Assembly: GCF_026241135.1 (NCBI RefSeq) | Contig: NZ_JAPFGA010000016.1 | Span: 58,239 to 122,238, forward strand | From: Galbibacter kalidii | GTDB taxonomy: Bacteria > Bacteroidota > Bacteroidia > Flavobacteriales > Flavobacteriaceae | DNA: 64,000 nucleotides | Direction: 5' to 3' | Shown here: one piece after another, positions 1-8,698 of the stretch | How the letters are laid out: each line of letters starts with the position of its first letter | Numbering within the stretch: the stretch's first letter is position 1 | Position numbers and translations under genes: made by a program | The notes under the pieces: generated by a model | Database searches by the model: none | Told to the model about the DNA's origin: nothing | What the model saw: only the letters and a program-made list of their open reading frames with translations

Positions 1-630
1 GTATTGTTCAGTGGAATCGATATCAACTTGGGCAAAGGCGATAAAGTAGCTATAATCTCTAAAGATTCAAGAGCTACATCGGCTTTTTATGAGATCATAA
101 ACGACAATGCAAAACCGGATTCAGGGAAGTTCAGATGGGGAATAACCACAACACAGGCTTATCTTCCGGCAGATAACTCAAACTTCTTTGATAACGACCT
201 TACTTTGGTGGATTGGCTTCGCCAATGGTCGAAAACTGAAGAAGAACGGGAAGAGGTTTTCGTCCGCGGTTTCCTTGGAAAAATGCTGTTCAGCGGTGAT
301 GAGGCTTTAAAAACCAGTAGGGTACTTTCAGGAGGGGAAAAAGTGCGTTGTATGTTGAGCAGAATGATGATGATCCGCGGAAATGTGTTGATGCTGGACG
401 AACCGACAAACCACTTGGATTTGGAAAGTATTACGGCTTTTAACAATTCGTTGAAAAAATTCAAAGGAACGATCTTGTTGACAACACACGATCACGAATT
501 TGCCCAAACTGTTGCCAACAGGGTAATCGAACTCACACCAAATGGGGTAATAGACCGCTATTTGTCTTTCGATGAATATATGAGCGACCCTAGTATCAAG
601 GAACAACGTGCTAAAATGTATGGGGCTTAA
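1..630 (+). CDS. ABC-F family ATPase, C-terminal half (5' end outside window)
   Basis: The reading frame is open from base 1, so this is the last 209 residues of a larger protein. It is the second nucleotide-binding domain of an ABC-F protein, a soluble ATPase family that acts on ribosomes and lacks membrane segments. The signature LSGGEK lies near residue 110 and a Walker B LMLDEPTNHLDL follows, with a TTHDHEF switch region. The Walker A position is degenerate (SKDSRATS instead of a GxxGxGKS loop); from memory this is usual for the Bacteroidota members of the family. The gene ends just before a hairpin shared with the convergent gene on the right. Confidence 0.88.
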   Translation, partial: VLFSGIDINLGKGDKVAIISKDSRATSAFYEIINDNAKPDSGKFRWGITTTQAYLPADNSNFFDNDLTLVDWLRQWSKTEEEREEVFVRGFLGKMLFSGDEALKTSRVLSGGEKVRCMLSRMMMIRGNVLMLDEPTNHLDLESITAFNNSLKKFKGTILLTTHDHEFAQTVANRVIELTPNGVIDRYLSFDEYMSDPSIKEQRAKMYGA

Positions 631-641
631 TTGAAAATAAA

Positions 642-677
642 GAGACCTGTCAGATTTCCAAAACCTGACGAGGTCTC
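642..677. terminator. Bidirectional hairpin terminator
   Basis: An inverted repeat GAGACC(T)GTCAG ... CTGAC(GA)GGTCTC with an 11-nt loop lies between two convergent stop codons (630 on + and 685 on -). No strong T-tract is present, but position and symmetry fit a shared terminator. Confidence 0.65.
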
Positions 678-684
678 AATTTCC

Positions 685-1161
685 TTATTCGCACGACACT
701 TGTTTTAACACCTGATCTTCATAAAAGTCTATTTCTGCTCCTTCTTTAAAAACAACGACACCGTTTTTTTCTTCAGTTTCTCCATAGCCTGGAATATAAC
801 CATCTCCTTTTTTTAAAAAAATGATTTTCCGCATGGAGCGCATGCCTTCAGCCATAAAGTTGTAATCCAGAAGAAGGGTGTCACCTTTCACAACACCTTC
901 CACGGTTCCGAAACTTTTGTCTTTTTCATAAAATTTATAGGCCAAACTACCGGTGATGGAATTATCCTCCTTTTCTATCATTAATTGAATGGAATCCTTT
1001 TGATTGACATAAAGATAACATTCCACTGCGGGGGCATCGGCCAAAACATCTTCTTTAAGAATTTCGTCAATACTCTCGAGGTTTTCTTTTTTGGGTTCGT
1101 TTTTGCACGCGAAAATGCTTAGAAGAACAAGAACTGCTATTGTAAAAAATGAATGTTTCAT
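685..1161 (-). CDS. Hypothetical lipoprotein
   Basis: A 158-residue protein with an N-terminal hydrophobic stretch and lipobox (SIFAC, Cys about residue 19), so it is predicted to be lipid-anchored. The mature part is acidic at first (KKENLESIDEILKED), then beta-rich with no motif I recognise. It stands alone between mutS2 upstream, transcribed in the same direction with a 36-nt gap, and the convergent ABC-F gene. It may be read through from mutS2. Function unknown. Confidence 0.75.
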   Translation of the reverse strand: MKHSFFTIAVLVLLSIFACKNEPKKENLESIDEILKEDVLADAPAVECYLYVNQKDSIQLMIEKEDNSITGSLAYKFYEKDKSFGTVEGVVKGDTLLLDYNFMAEGMRSMRKIIFLKKGDGYIPGYGETEEKNGVVVFKEGAEIDFYEDQVLKQVSCE

Positions 1162-1197
1162 GTGTTGTGGTTTTATGTAAAGATACGTTTTAACCTT

Positions 1198-3369
1198 TTA
1201 TTTCTTCTTAGCTTCCACCAACTCAAGCTGATCTATGCTCACGTTGGTGGTAAATATCCCATAATTTACCACAGCCTTATTTTTCTCGATACTATCGATA
1301 CTTCCCACAGACTTGCTGTCCGTCAAGCGCACACGGTCGCCTATTTTCAAAACAGGTTTTGGTTTTTCGGGGGCTTTGGGTTTGGCTGCTATTTCCTTTT
1401 TCTTTTTCTGACGGATCACCTTAACCTCTTTTTGTACTTCAGCTTCGACAGCTTTTTTCTTGGCCCGTTCTTTTTTCTTTACGGAAGCCTTTTCTCGTTT
1501 CCGTTTGGAGTTTTCAGTTTCTACAATGCGTAAAAATTCAGAGATCAGCGGACGCTTCTTCTTCTTGATAAAATATTTTTCAGCAATATCGTTAATCTTA
1601 TTTCCCAAATAGATCATGCGCTGGTTGTGGTCATACAACTGTTGATAACTCTCCAGTTTGGTTTTTATCTTACTGTTCAGTTCTTCCAAACGCTTGGCTT
1701 CATCCCTGGTTTTTACTTCCTCTTCTTTTAGTTGAGTAGAGGTCTTTTCCATTTTGCTGCGTTGCTTTTGCAGTTTGGCGATGGTAGCGTCGAAACGCAC
1801 TTTTCCGCGTTCGATTTTCTTTTTCGCCCGGTTGATCAGGCTGTAGGGGATACCGTTCTTTTGGGCTACCTCAAAGGTAAACGAGCTTCCAGCTTCGCCA
1901 AGGATAAGTCTAAAAACGGGTTCCAGGGTCCTGCTGTCGAACATCATATTGGCGTTGGTGGCATGGGGGAGCTCGTTGGCCAACATTTTTAAATTGGCGT
2001 AGTGAGTGGTAATGATACCAAAGGCTTCCCGTTCGTAGAACACCTCCAAAAAAGTTTCAGCCAGGGCACCTCCCAATTCCGGATCACTTCCGGTACCGAA
2101 CTCGTCAATAAGAAAAAGGGTTCCCTTGTTGCATTTCCGAAGGAAATAATTCATGTTTTTCAAGCGGTAGCTGTACGTACTCAAATGGTTTTCGATGGAT
2201 TGGTTATCGCCGATATCCGTCAGGATCCGGTCAAACAAACACATTTCACTACGTTCGTGTACCGGTACCAACATGCCACTTTGCAGCATGAGTTGTAAAA
2301 GTCCGACTGTTTTTAGCGTAATACTTTTCCCTCCGGCATTGGGCCCGGAAATAACAATAATCCTGTTCTCCTGATACAGGGTAATGCTCTGCGGATAGGT
2401 TTTTTCGCCTTTTTCTTTATTCGTTAGATATAAGAGAGGGTGATAGGCCTCAATAATGTTAAAATGACGCTCATCGGTTATTTTAGGAAGCAAGGCCTGC
2501 ATTTGCTCGGCGTATTTCGCTTTGGCGGCAACGACATCAATCAGACTTAAAAAGGATTGGTAATCAACTAACAAGGGTAAGAAAGGCCGAAGAAAGTTGG
2601 TCAATTCTTTTAAAATCTTCTGAACCTCCTCTTTTTCTTCATATTCCAGATTGTTGAGTTCCCTGTTGTATTTTTGGGTTGCATCAGGTTCGATATAAAC
2701 AATGCTTCCGGTTTTGGAGTTCCCCATGATCGAACCTTTTACCCGCTTACGGTACATGGCTTTTACTGCTAACACCCGGCGGTTGTCTATCACGGTTTCT
2801 TTGATATCGTCCAATACGCCTGCTGAGGTGTAACTGCTCAAAGCACTGGCAAAACTCTGGTTGATCTTGGAGCGAACTTGTCCAATTTGTTTTCTAATGT
2901 TGTAAAGTGCTTCAGAAGCGCCGTCTTTGATCTCCCCAAAACGATCAATTACCGCATCAATCTTTTGAATAATTTCTTTGGTAAGCTCAATCTCTTGGGC
3001 AGTAGCATGAAGAGTAGGATAGTATTCCTCAAATTTTTTATAAAAAAGAATGTGACTGTTTACGGTAGCCGAAATGGAAGCAATTTTCCGAAAACCTTCA
3101 ATCTCGATTAACGTGTTTTCAATACCTAAAAGTTGAATTTCCTTGGAAATGGCATCAAAATAATGATTGGGAATGGTGTTGTTGTTATCAAAAGACGCCA
3201 AATACTCATTGGTCTGATGCAATGAAATCATCAACTTTTCCTTCTTTTGAAAAGGAGTGATTTTCAACGCCTGTTCCTTACCGAGCTCTGTACTGCAAAA
3301 CTCGGCTACTTGTTCGAGTACCTTTGAAAATTCAAGATCTTGTAATGTCTTTTTGTGTATTTTGTTCAT
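1198..3369 (-). CDS. mutS2: Endonuclease/recombination ATPase MutS2, Smr-less form
   Basis: MutS-like ATPase of the MutS2 branch, which in other bacteria acts on recombination intermediates or collided ribosomes rather than mismatches. The N-terminal core and clamp helices occupy about residues 1-320. A Walker A GPNAGGKS sits near residue 345, a Walker B LFLIDEFGTGSDP near 425, and a long charged coiled coil follows. The protein ends in a small KOW-like beta domain (IGDRVRLTDSKSVGSIDSI). The C-terminal Smr nuclease domain of the Bacillus protein is absent, giving 723 residues. An in-frame ATG exists at 3399, but a perfect -7 box lies over it, so I take the ATG at 3369 (MNKIHKKTLQDLEF). Confidence 0.93.
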   Translation of the reverse strand: MNKIHKKTLQDLEFSKVLEQVAEFCSTELGKEQALKITPFQKKEKLMISLHQTNEYLASFDNNNTIPNHYFDAISKEIQLLGIENTLIEIEGFRKIASISATVNSHILFYKKFEEYYPTLHATAQEIELTKEIIQKIDAVIDRFGEIKDGASEALYNIRKQIGQVRSKINQSFASALSSYTSAGVLDDIKETVIDNRRVLAVKAMYRKRVKGSIMGNSKTGSIVYIEPDATQKYNRELNNLEYEEKEEVQKILKELTNFLRPFLPLLVDYQSFLSLIDVVAAKAKYAEQMQALLPKITDERHFNIIEAYHPLLYLTNKEKGEKTYPQSITLYQENRIIVISGPNAGGKSITLKTVGLLQLMLQSGMLVPVHERSEMCLFDRILTDIGDNQSIENHLSTYSYRLKNMNYFLRKCNKGTLFLIDEFGTGSDPELGGALAETFLEVFYEREAFGIITTHYANLKMLANELPHATNANMMFDSRTLEPVFRLILGEAGSSFTFEVAQKNGIPYSLINRAKKKIERGKVRFDATIAKLQKQRSKMEKTSTQLKEEEVKTRDEAKRLEELNSKIKTKLESYQQLYDHNQRMIYLGNKINDIAEKYFIKKKKRPLISEFLRIVETENSKRKREKASVKKKERAKKKAVEAEVQKEVKVIRQKKKKEIAAKPKAPEKPKPVLKIGDRVRLTDSKSVGSIDSIEKNKAVVNYGIFTTNVSIDQLELVEAKKK

Positions 3370-3396
3370 AGTTTTCCCCACTGCATTCGAGCACCG

Positions 3397-3404
3397 CAAA
3401 TTTA
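3397..3404 (-). promoter_or_regulatory. -7 promoter box of mutS2
   Basis: On the minus strand the sequence reads TAAATTTG, a perfect TAnnTTTG box, 27 nt upstream of the ATG at 3369. It overlaps the longer possible start at 3399 and therefore argues against that start. No clear TTTG -33 box is seen. Confidence 0.6.
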
Positions 3405-3559
3405 CATACTAATTTGGATTTACTCACTAAGTGGGATTTGAAATGTTCCGATGCCTGTCTATTGGGATTTCAGAACCATCCGTTCCGATCTGAAAGCGTT
3501 GGGATATAAGGGAGGAGCTTTTTTATTTAGTACACACAATTATTCAATCAAAAAGTTAA

Positions 3560-3590
3560 TTGGTGTTAAAAAGGCAAAAATGTATATTTA
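3560..3590 (+). promoter_or_regulatory. Probable ung promoter
   Basis: TTG at 3560-3562 is followed after 20 nt by TATATTTA (3583-3590), one base off the TAnnTTTG consensus, 27 nt before the ung ATG. Confidence 0.45.
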
Positions 3591-3617
3591 CAGATTGTAA
3601 CCATAAGCTTAAAATTC

Positions 3618-4283
3618 ATGGAGGTCGCTATAGAGTCGAGCTGGAAAGCCCATTTACAAAACGAATTTGATCAGCCTTATTTTTCTGAATTAACAAGATT
3701 TGTGAAGGAGGAATATGCAAAATACAAATGTTATCCTGTAGGAAAACAAATCTTTAACGCTTTTGAGCATTGTCCGTTTGATAAAACCAATGTAGTGATT
3801 ATCGGGCAAGACCCTTATCACGGACTCGGACAAGCACACGGACTTTGTTTTTCGGTGAATGATGGGATTACACATCCACCTTCATTGGTCAATATTTTTA
3901 AAGAACTGGAAACTGATATTGGGAAACCTTATCCGCAATCGGGAAACCTGGAAGCTTGGGCAAAACAAGGAGTTTTATTGTTGAATGCCACACTGACCGT
4001 TAGGGCACACCAAGCCGGAAGTCACCAAAACAAAGGCTGGGAGACCTTTACCGATGCTGTGATCAAAACTGTTTCTGAAAAGCGGGAAGGGGTGGTCTTT
4101 TTGTTATGGGGCGGTTTTGCCAAACGAAAAAGTAAACTGATCGATGCTAGAAAACATCGTATTTTAACCTCTGGACATCCCTCACCTTTGAGTGCAAACA
4201 AAGGCTATTGGTTTGGAAATAAGCATTTCAGTCAGTGTAATTCAATCCTGAACGAAAACAACAAACCACCTATAGATTGGTAA
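3618..4283 (+). CDS. ung: Uracil-DNA glycosylase (family 1)
   Basis: Removes uracil from DNA at the start of base-excision repair. The 221-residue protein has the usual family 1 length and both active-site motifs: the water-activating GQDPYHG near residue 62 and the DNA-intercalating loop HPSPLSA near residue 190. Its last 14 bases overlap the 3' end of the convergent gene on the minus strand, so the two transcripts are antisense at their ends. Confidence 0.97.
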   Translation: MEVAIESSWKAHLQNEFDQPYFSELTRFVKEEYAKYKCYPVGKQIFNAFEHCPFDKTNVVIIGQDPYHGLGQAHGLCFSVNDGITHPPSLVNIFKELETDIGKPYPQSGNLEAWAKQGVLLLNATLTVRAHQAGSHQNKGWETFTDAVIKTVSEKREGVVFLLWGGFAKRKSKLIDARKHRILTSGHPSPLSANKGYWFGNKHFSQCNSILNENNKPPIDW

Positions 4284-5121
4284 CGATTTTTGAATAGGAG
4301 AGGGGGGCATCAATAATATTCAGTTTTTGTAACTCTTCCTGTATGTTTTTAACCGTTATAGGCGCAATATTTTCCTGACTCCAACGGGTGATGGACAGCC
4401 ATTCTTTAATATCTTCTATTTTTTGCTCGTATCGATTGGCCAGCATGCGGTCGATACTCGGAATATTTTTGAAATCTGAAGTATAGGTATTGATCACCTC
4501 CAAGACATGCTTGATGATGTTCGCGTTTTTTATCAATACTTCATCCCTTACAGCCACCACAAAACAGGGCCAGGGAGTAGGGCAGTCGCCAATCCTTCTG
4601 AAAACACCTTTGTCTACTATGGGCTTGGTAGTAAAATGCTCCCACATAAAATAATCGGCAGTTCCTTCTGTTAGTGCATCAATGGCGCCTTGGAGGTTGT
4701 TAATCACTTCAAATTGTAAATCCTCAGTATTCCAACCGTTATTATCCGCATTAACAAAGGCCATAAGATGACTTCCGCTACCATATCTGGAAATAGCAGC
4801 TTTGGTTCCTTTCAGCTCTTCAATCTTTTTATAAGGAGAACCGGAACCCACATGAATACCCCAATACAAAGGAGATTGCACAAATACCTGTACGATTTTA
4901 GAAGGATTTCCGTCTACGATGTCCTTCACGATGCCTTCAGTTAAAATAACGGCTATATCCGTTTCGCCATCACGAAGCATTTGGCACATTTTTCCCGTTC
5001 CTTCGGGAACATCCGTCCATTGCAGGTCTATTCCCCTGTCTTCAAAAGCATTGTCGTCTATAGCGAGATGCCAGGGTAGGTTAAAATGTTCAGGGACACC
5101 GGCGATTTGTATTTTCTTCAT
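4270..5121 (-). CDS. Periplasmic-binding-protein-like domain protein without signal peptide
   Basis: A 283-residue protein with the type 2 periplasmic-binding fold of the NMT1/THI5/SsuA group. It starts KKIQIAGVPEHFNLPWHLAI, has a D-I-A-V-I-L-T-E-G lobe region and an ordered hinge (ELKGTKAAISRYGSGS). It has no signal peptide or lipobox, so it probably stays in the cytoplasm and may bind a small ligand or act as an enzyme rather than serve an ABC transporter; no permease or ATPase gene is adjacent. Ligand unknown. Confidence 0.75.
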   Translation of the reverse strand: MKKIQIAGVPEHFNLPWHLAIDDNAFEDRGIDLQWTDVPEGTGKMCQMLRDGETDIAVILTEGIVKDIVDGNPSKIVQVFVQSPLYWGIHVGSGSPYKKIEELKGTKAAISRYGSGSHLMAFVNADNNGWNTEDLQFEVINNLQGAIDALTEGTADYFMWEHFTTKPIVDKGVFRRIGDCPTPWPCFVVAVRDEVLIKNANIIKHVLEVINTYTSDFKNIPSIDRMLANRYEQKIEDIKEWLSITRWSQENIAPITVKNIQEELQKLNIIDAPLSYSKIVTNL

Positions 5122-5164
5122 GGTATTACTACTTGCTTTTTAAAAATCATCTACCTTGGGGCAA

Positions 5165-5188
5165 GCCTGTCTGCCGACAGAGGCAGGC
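5165..5188. repeat. Degenerate GC-rich palindromic repeat
   Basis: GCCTG TCTG CCGA CAGA GG CAGGC forms a short hairpin with a 2-nt bulge. It resembles the perfect 20-bp palindrome at 44875-44894 and the hairpin at 38737-38758, suggesting a dispersed repeat family. Confidence 0.5.
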
Positions 5189-5296
5189 CCAAGAAACATT
5201 AAAATTATAATTTGCCTTAGCCCATTTCAATATAGAGCATCAAGAAATAGGCACCACTTAGTGAGAGTAAAGATAGGCTTTTAATGAAAAAATGGT

Positions 5297-6172
5297 CTAA
5301 TCTTTAGTCAGTTTTTCAAGCGTATATTCAATAAGTTGTTGTGTTGATTTTTGAGGATGTTTTGAAAAAGTTCCCGTTGCTCTGTTTGCCAAAATACAAT
5401 TCATGGATACTGCTTTGTGTCCCAACAATGCTGCAAGTCCGTAGATTCCAGCAGTTTCCATTTCCAAATTGGTCAATTTCAATCCGTTGAAATCAAAACT
5501 AGCCAGTTTGTCGTTTAGACTTTCATCTTGCATATCCAATCGGAGTTTTCTCGATTGCGGACCGTAAAACCCCGGATTGGTGGCTGTAAATCCCAAATGA
5601 ATGTCTTCGGAAATCAGTTTTCCGGCTAATGCCTTACTATATTTCACTACATAAGGAACGGATTTCTCCGCTGCCCAAGAGGTGTGTTTTACCAATGCGG
5701 TTTGAATATCTTGATGTTGAACAGATATACTGTCGTAAAAATGTAAGAGTCCGTCAAAACCAACAGCATATTCGCTGATCAGAAAATCATCTACCGGAAT
5801 GTGTTTCTGAATGGATCCGCTAGTGCCAATCCGAATAATATCAAGCGATTGTAAGGACGGTTTCGCCCTTCTGTTTTCAAAATCAATATTGACAAGTGCA
5901 TCGAGTTCGTTGAAAACGATATCGATATTATCGGTTCCAATCCCCGTGGAAATAACACTGATACGCTTACCGTTCAAATGTCCGGTATGGGTAACGAACT
6001 CCCGTTTTCCTTTTTTTATTTCAATTGAATCAAAGTAACGGGACACTTCAGCAACCCTGTCAGGGTCACCAACGGTAATAATCGTAGGTGCAATGTCTTC
6101 CGGAAGTAAGTTTAAATGATAAATACTGCCATCATTATTCAAGATTAATTCAGACTCGGCAATACGGCTCAT
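5297..6172 (-). CDS. Nucleoside phosphorylase (uridine phosphorylase-like)
   Basis: Member of the PNP/UDP phosphorylase family, which splits nucleosides with phosphate in salvage pathways. Visible motifs are GDPDRV near residue 36 (phosphate binding), GIGTDN near 80, RIGTSGSIQ near 114 and LEMETAGIYGLA near 246 (ribose-binding Glu). Length of 291 residues is somewhat above the usual 250. The start codon is one base from the stop of the upstream DUF1835 gene, so the two form an operon. Base specificity cannot be decided by eye. Confidence 0.87.
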   Translation of the reverse strand: MSRIAESELILNNDGSIYHLNLLPEDIAPTIITVGDPDRVAEVSRYFDSIEIKKGKREFVTHTGHLNGKRISVISTGIGTDNIDIVFNELDALVNIDFENRRAKPSLQSLDIIRIGTSGSIQKHIPVDDFLISEYAVGFDGLLHFYDSISVQHQDIQTALVKHTSWAAEKSVPYVVKYSKALAGKLISEDIHLGFTATNPGFYGPQSRKLRLDMQDESLNDKLASFDFNGLKLTNLEMETAGIYGLAALLGHKAVSMNCILANRATGTFSKHPQKSTQQLIEYTLEKLTKD

Positions 6173-6173
6173 G

Positions 6174-7100
6174 CTACAACTTTAACAATTGTGCAGAATC
6201 TTCCATAAACAAAAAAGAATACTTAGGTGTTCCCCCCAAATATTCTTTGTCATTTCTTATGATCGGATAGTAGTTTTCGATTTTTTTAGCCACGTTGACC
6301 CCGGTTTTGGTAAGTTTAACCGGCTTAAAAGACCTAAACAGTGGTCTTAGCATGGTAGCCATCTTAAAATATTGCATATCACCAAATCCAAAGTGTGCCT
6401 GATCTTCCAACATTTCGTTGACCAGCCCCTTTTTAGAAGTTGGTCTTTGTGTTAATGAAAGGTTCAACATTTTATTTTCCAATTCGTTCAAACCGTTCTT
6501 TACGGTTGGAAAACGATGAAGATGGGTTTCCATGGCAAGAGTCAGTGATGATAACTGACTGTTGTTTTGTTTTATGTCATTTTGAAGGCGGATAGGGTTG
6601 TTTTCACAATACAATTGCCAAATATAATCACCAAACTCAATATCGTCTTTGGAAAGGAGAATGCGATTATCGTATATTTTTTTGATTTGTTTTTTGTTCA
6701 GTTCGGAAAGGCTATACAATTGCTCGCTTTCCTTTTCTGAATGAACTAAATAAATGTCGGCATCGCTACGGTTTTTTTTCAACCAGCTTAGCATTGCAAT
6801 CATATTCACCTGACAAAAAAGATCATCTTCAAACCAAAGAACAATCTCTTGTTGTGATTTTTGGTTACATAAATTTCGGTATTCTTTTAGGGTGAAGTTT
6901 ATAAAAGTATCTTTAGTCACTTTATATGCACTGTGTAGGTATTCGTAGCGCTGACGCCAAAAGGATTCACTTCCAACTTCGTTGATCGTTTTTCCTTCGC
7001 ATAGCATTTCACGCCAAGTTATAATATCACCTGCAATATCCAGTTTTTTCAGTACAGAAGTAAAACTGTCACCGTTTGTAATATGAAGTGTTTTAGCCAT
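6174..7100 (-). CDS. DUF1835 domain-containing protein
   Basis: A 308-residue cytoplasmic protein that opens with LHITNGDSFTSVLKKL and carries IVLWFEDDLFCQVNM, features of the DUF1835 family common in Bacteroidota and Firmicutes. Function is not known. It is the first gene of a two-gene operon with the nucleoside phosphorylase, with a 1-nt gap. The C-terminal third, including GFGDMQYFKMATML, is less conserved in my memory. Confidence 0.8.
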   Translation of the reverse strand: MAKTLHITNGDSFTSVLKKLDIAGDIITWREMLCEGKTINEVGSESFWRQRYEYLHSAYKVTKDTFINFTLKEYRNLCNQKSQQEIVLWFEDDLFCQVNMIAMLSWLKKNRSDADIYLVHSEKESEQLYSLSELNKKQIKKIYDNRILLSKDDIEFGDYIWQLYCENNPIRLQNDIKQNNSQLSSLTLAMETHLHRFPTVKNGLNELENKMLNLSLTQRPTSKKGLVNEMLEDQAHFGFGDMQYFKMATMLRPLFRSFKPVKLTKTGVNVAKKIENYYPIIRNDKEYLGGTPKYSFLFMEDSAQLLKL

Positions 7101-7271
7101 TTAATCAAATAATTTTGTAAGATCTGGTTGGTAAATGTATAAATTATGAAATAAAATCCAATAGCAAAACGTGTTAAATCCTGTTAAGTGGATTTTATTA
7201 TTCCCAGATGCTCTGTGTTGAAACGAACTAAGGTAAATTCGTTTGAAGCTTGCCCCAGAGCAGTTGATTAT

Positions 7272-7598
7272 TCATCCCCCAACTCTTTTTACCTTAAATC
7301 CTTTATCCTGAAGTATTTGCATGATTTTGTCGCGATAATCCCCCTGGATAATAATTTTATCATCTTTAAAGGAGCCACCAACACTGAGTTTGGTTTTCAG
7401 TTCTTTTGCCAAAGATTTAAAATCTTCTTTTGCGCCGGTATACCCATCTATAATAGTGATGGGTTTTCCTTTTCTTTTTTCATATTTACACAAAAGAGGT
7501 TCGTCTTGCATCCAAATAGCGTCCTTGTTCTCTTGGGGAGTTTCTTCTTTAAATTCGTGATCAGGAAATAGATTTTTTAGCTGATCTTGTAAGTCCAT
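7272..7598 (-). CDS. SUI1/eIF1-like translation initiation factor (YciH type)
   Basis: A 108-residue protein with the SUI1 fold signature: KGKPITIIDGYTG, then LAKELKTKLSVGGS and DDKIIIQGDYRDKI, ending KGFKVKRVGG. The basic loop after the first strand and the GGS..D turn are typical of bacterial YciH proteins that resemble eukaryotic eIF1. It lies 3 nt downstream of the dioxygenase gene and is probably co-transcribed with it. Confidence 0.9.
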   Translation of the reverse strand: MDLQDQLKNLFPDHEFKEETPQENKDAIWMQDEPLLCKYEKRKGKPITIIDGYTGAKEDFKSLAKELKTKLSVGGSFKDDKIIIQGDYRDKIMQILQDKGFKVKRVGG

Positions 7599-7601
7599 TT
7601 T

Positions 7602-8552
7602 CTATTCTTTTATTAGTCCGAGTTCGATTAAACGTTCGTGTAGGAATTCCCCTGAAGTAATATCCTCATACAACTTTGGATGATCCTCATCGACACAATT
7701 TTCCAGAACATTCAAAGGCATATCACTTATCGGGTGCATAAAGAAGGGAATGGAGTAGCGAGAAGTCCCCCAAAGTTCTTTAGGTGGATTGATCACCTGA
7801 TGAATGGTAGATTTCAACTTGTTATTGGTGTGTCTTGAAAGCATATCACCCACATTGATCATCAACTCGTCGGGTTCTGCAATCGCGTCGATCCATTCGC
7901 TATCATGGTTTTGTACTTGCAATCCTCTTCCTTGTGCGCCCATCAGCAACGTAATAAGGTTAATGTCACCATGAGCTGCTGCCCTTACTGCATTTTTGGG
8001 CTCTTCCATGATAGGAGGGTAGTGGATGGGTCTTAAAATGGAATTTCCGTTTTTGATGTATTTGTCAAAGTAGATTTCATCTAAGCCTAAATGTAAGGCT
8101 AAGGCCCTTAAGACATATTTAGCAGTCTTTTCAAGCATTTTGTAGGTTTCCTTTCCTACTTCGTTGAATTTTGGGAGTTCTTCTACTTCTACATTGTCGG
8201 GATATTCCTTTTTCAGTTTAGGATCGTCTTCAACATATTGTCCGAAATGCCAAAATTCCTTTAAATCCCCTTCTTTTCTTCCTTTGGCGTGTTCTTTTCC
8301 GAAGGAAGTATATCCGCGTTGCCCGCCAATACCTTCAATTTCATATTTATTTTTTACATCTTCAGGAAGATTGAAGAATTTTTTGATTTCGCTATACAGG
8401 TTTTCAATAAGGTCATCTGACAAAAAATGTCCTTTTAGTGCCACAAAGCCAATTTCTTCATAAGCTTTGCCTATTTCGCTTATAAATTTTTGTTTGCGAG
8501 CAGGGTCGTCTGATAAAAAATCTCTTAGGTCAACACTGGGTACTTTATTCAT
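7602..8552 (-). CDS. 2-oxoglutarate/Fe(II) oxygenase, isopenicillin N synthase family
   Basis: A 316-residue non-haem iron oxygenase. The N-terminal DIOX_N part contains VPSVDLRDFL and GYTSFGKEHA. The double-stranded beta-helix core has the iron triad HGD (near residue 195) and STIHQV (near 250), and the co-substrate RYS motif (SRYSIPFF). Substrate is unknown; family members act on amino acids, peptides or secondary metabolites. It heads an operon with the SUI1 gene and is divergent from the E1 gene, with promoters for both in the 146-bp gap. Confidence 0.88.
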   Translation of the reverse strand: MNKVPSVDLRDFLSDDPARKQKFISEIGKAYEEIGFVALKGHFLSDDLIENLYSEIKKFFNLPEDVKNKYEIEGIGGQRGYTSFGKEHAKGRKEGDLKEFWHFGQYVEDDPKLKKEYPDNVEVEELPKFNEVGKETYKMLEKTAKYVLRALALHLGLDEIYFDKYIKNGNSILRPIHYPPIMEEPKNAVRAAAHGDINLITLLMGAQGRGLQVQNHDSEWIDAIAEPDELMINVGDMLSRHTNNKLKSTIHQVINPPKELWGTSRYSIPFFMHPISDMPLNVLENCVDEDHPKLYEDITSGEFLHERLIELGLIKE

Positions 8553-8581
8553 TTTATCTGATATAATTATAGGTATATCTA

Positions 8582-8589
8582 CAAATGTA
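8582..8589 (-). promoter_or_regulatory. -7 box for the oxygenase/SUI1 operon
   Basis: Minus-strand TACATTTG, a perfect TAnnTTTG, 30 nt upstream of the oxygenase ATG. No well-spaced -33 box. Confidence 0.5.
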
Positions 8590-8661
8590 ACGATTTATTG
8601 CGCGATTCCGTATTTTCGTTTTTCAAAAAAAATGATTTAGCGTTACTGCTTTAAAATTTAT

Positions 8662-8669
8662 TAATTTTG
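8662..8669 (+). promoter_or_regulatory. -7 box for the E1 gene
   Basis: TAATTTTG, a perfect TAnnTTTG, 30 nt upstream of the ATG at 8699; a weak TTTAG at 8636-8640 may be the -33 region. Confidence 0.5.
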
Positions 8670-8698
8670 GTGAAAACCGATATTTCATATCTGAATCG

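Noticed and set aside
3370..3399. Upstream start of mutS2
   Set aside because: A perfect TAnnTTTG box on the same strand covers this start, and the family begins close to MNKIHKKTLQDLEF.
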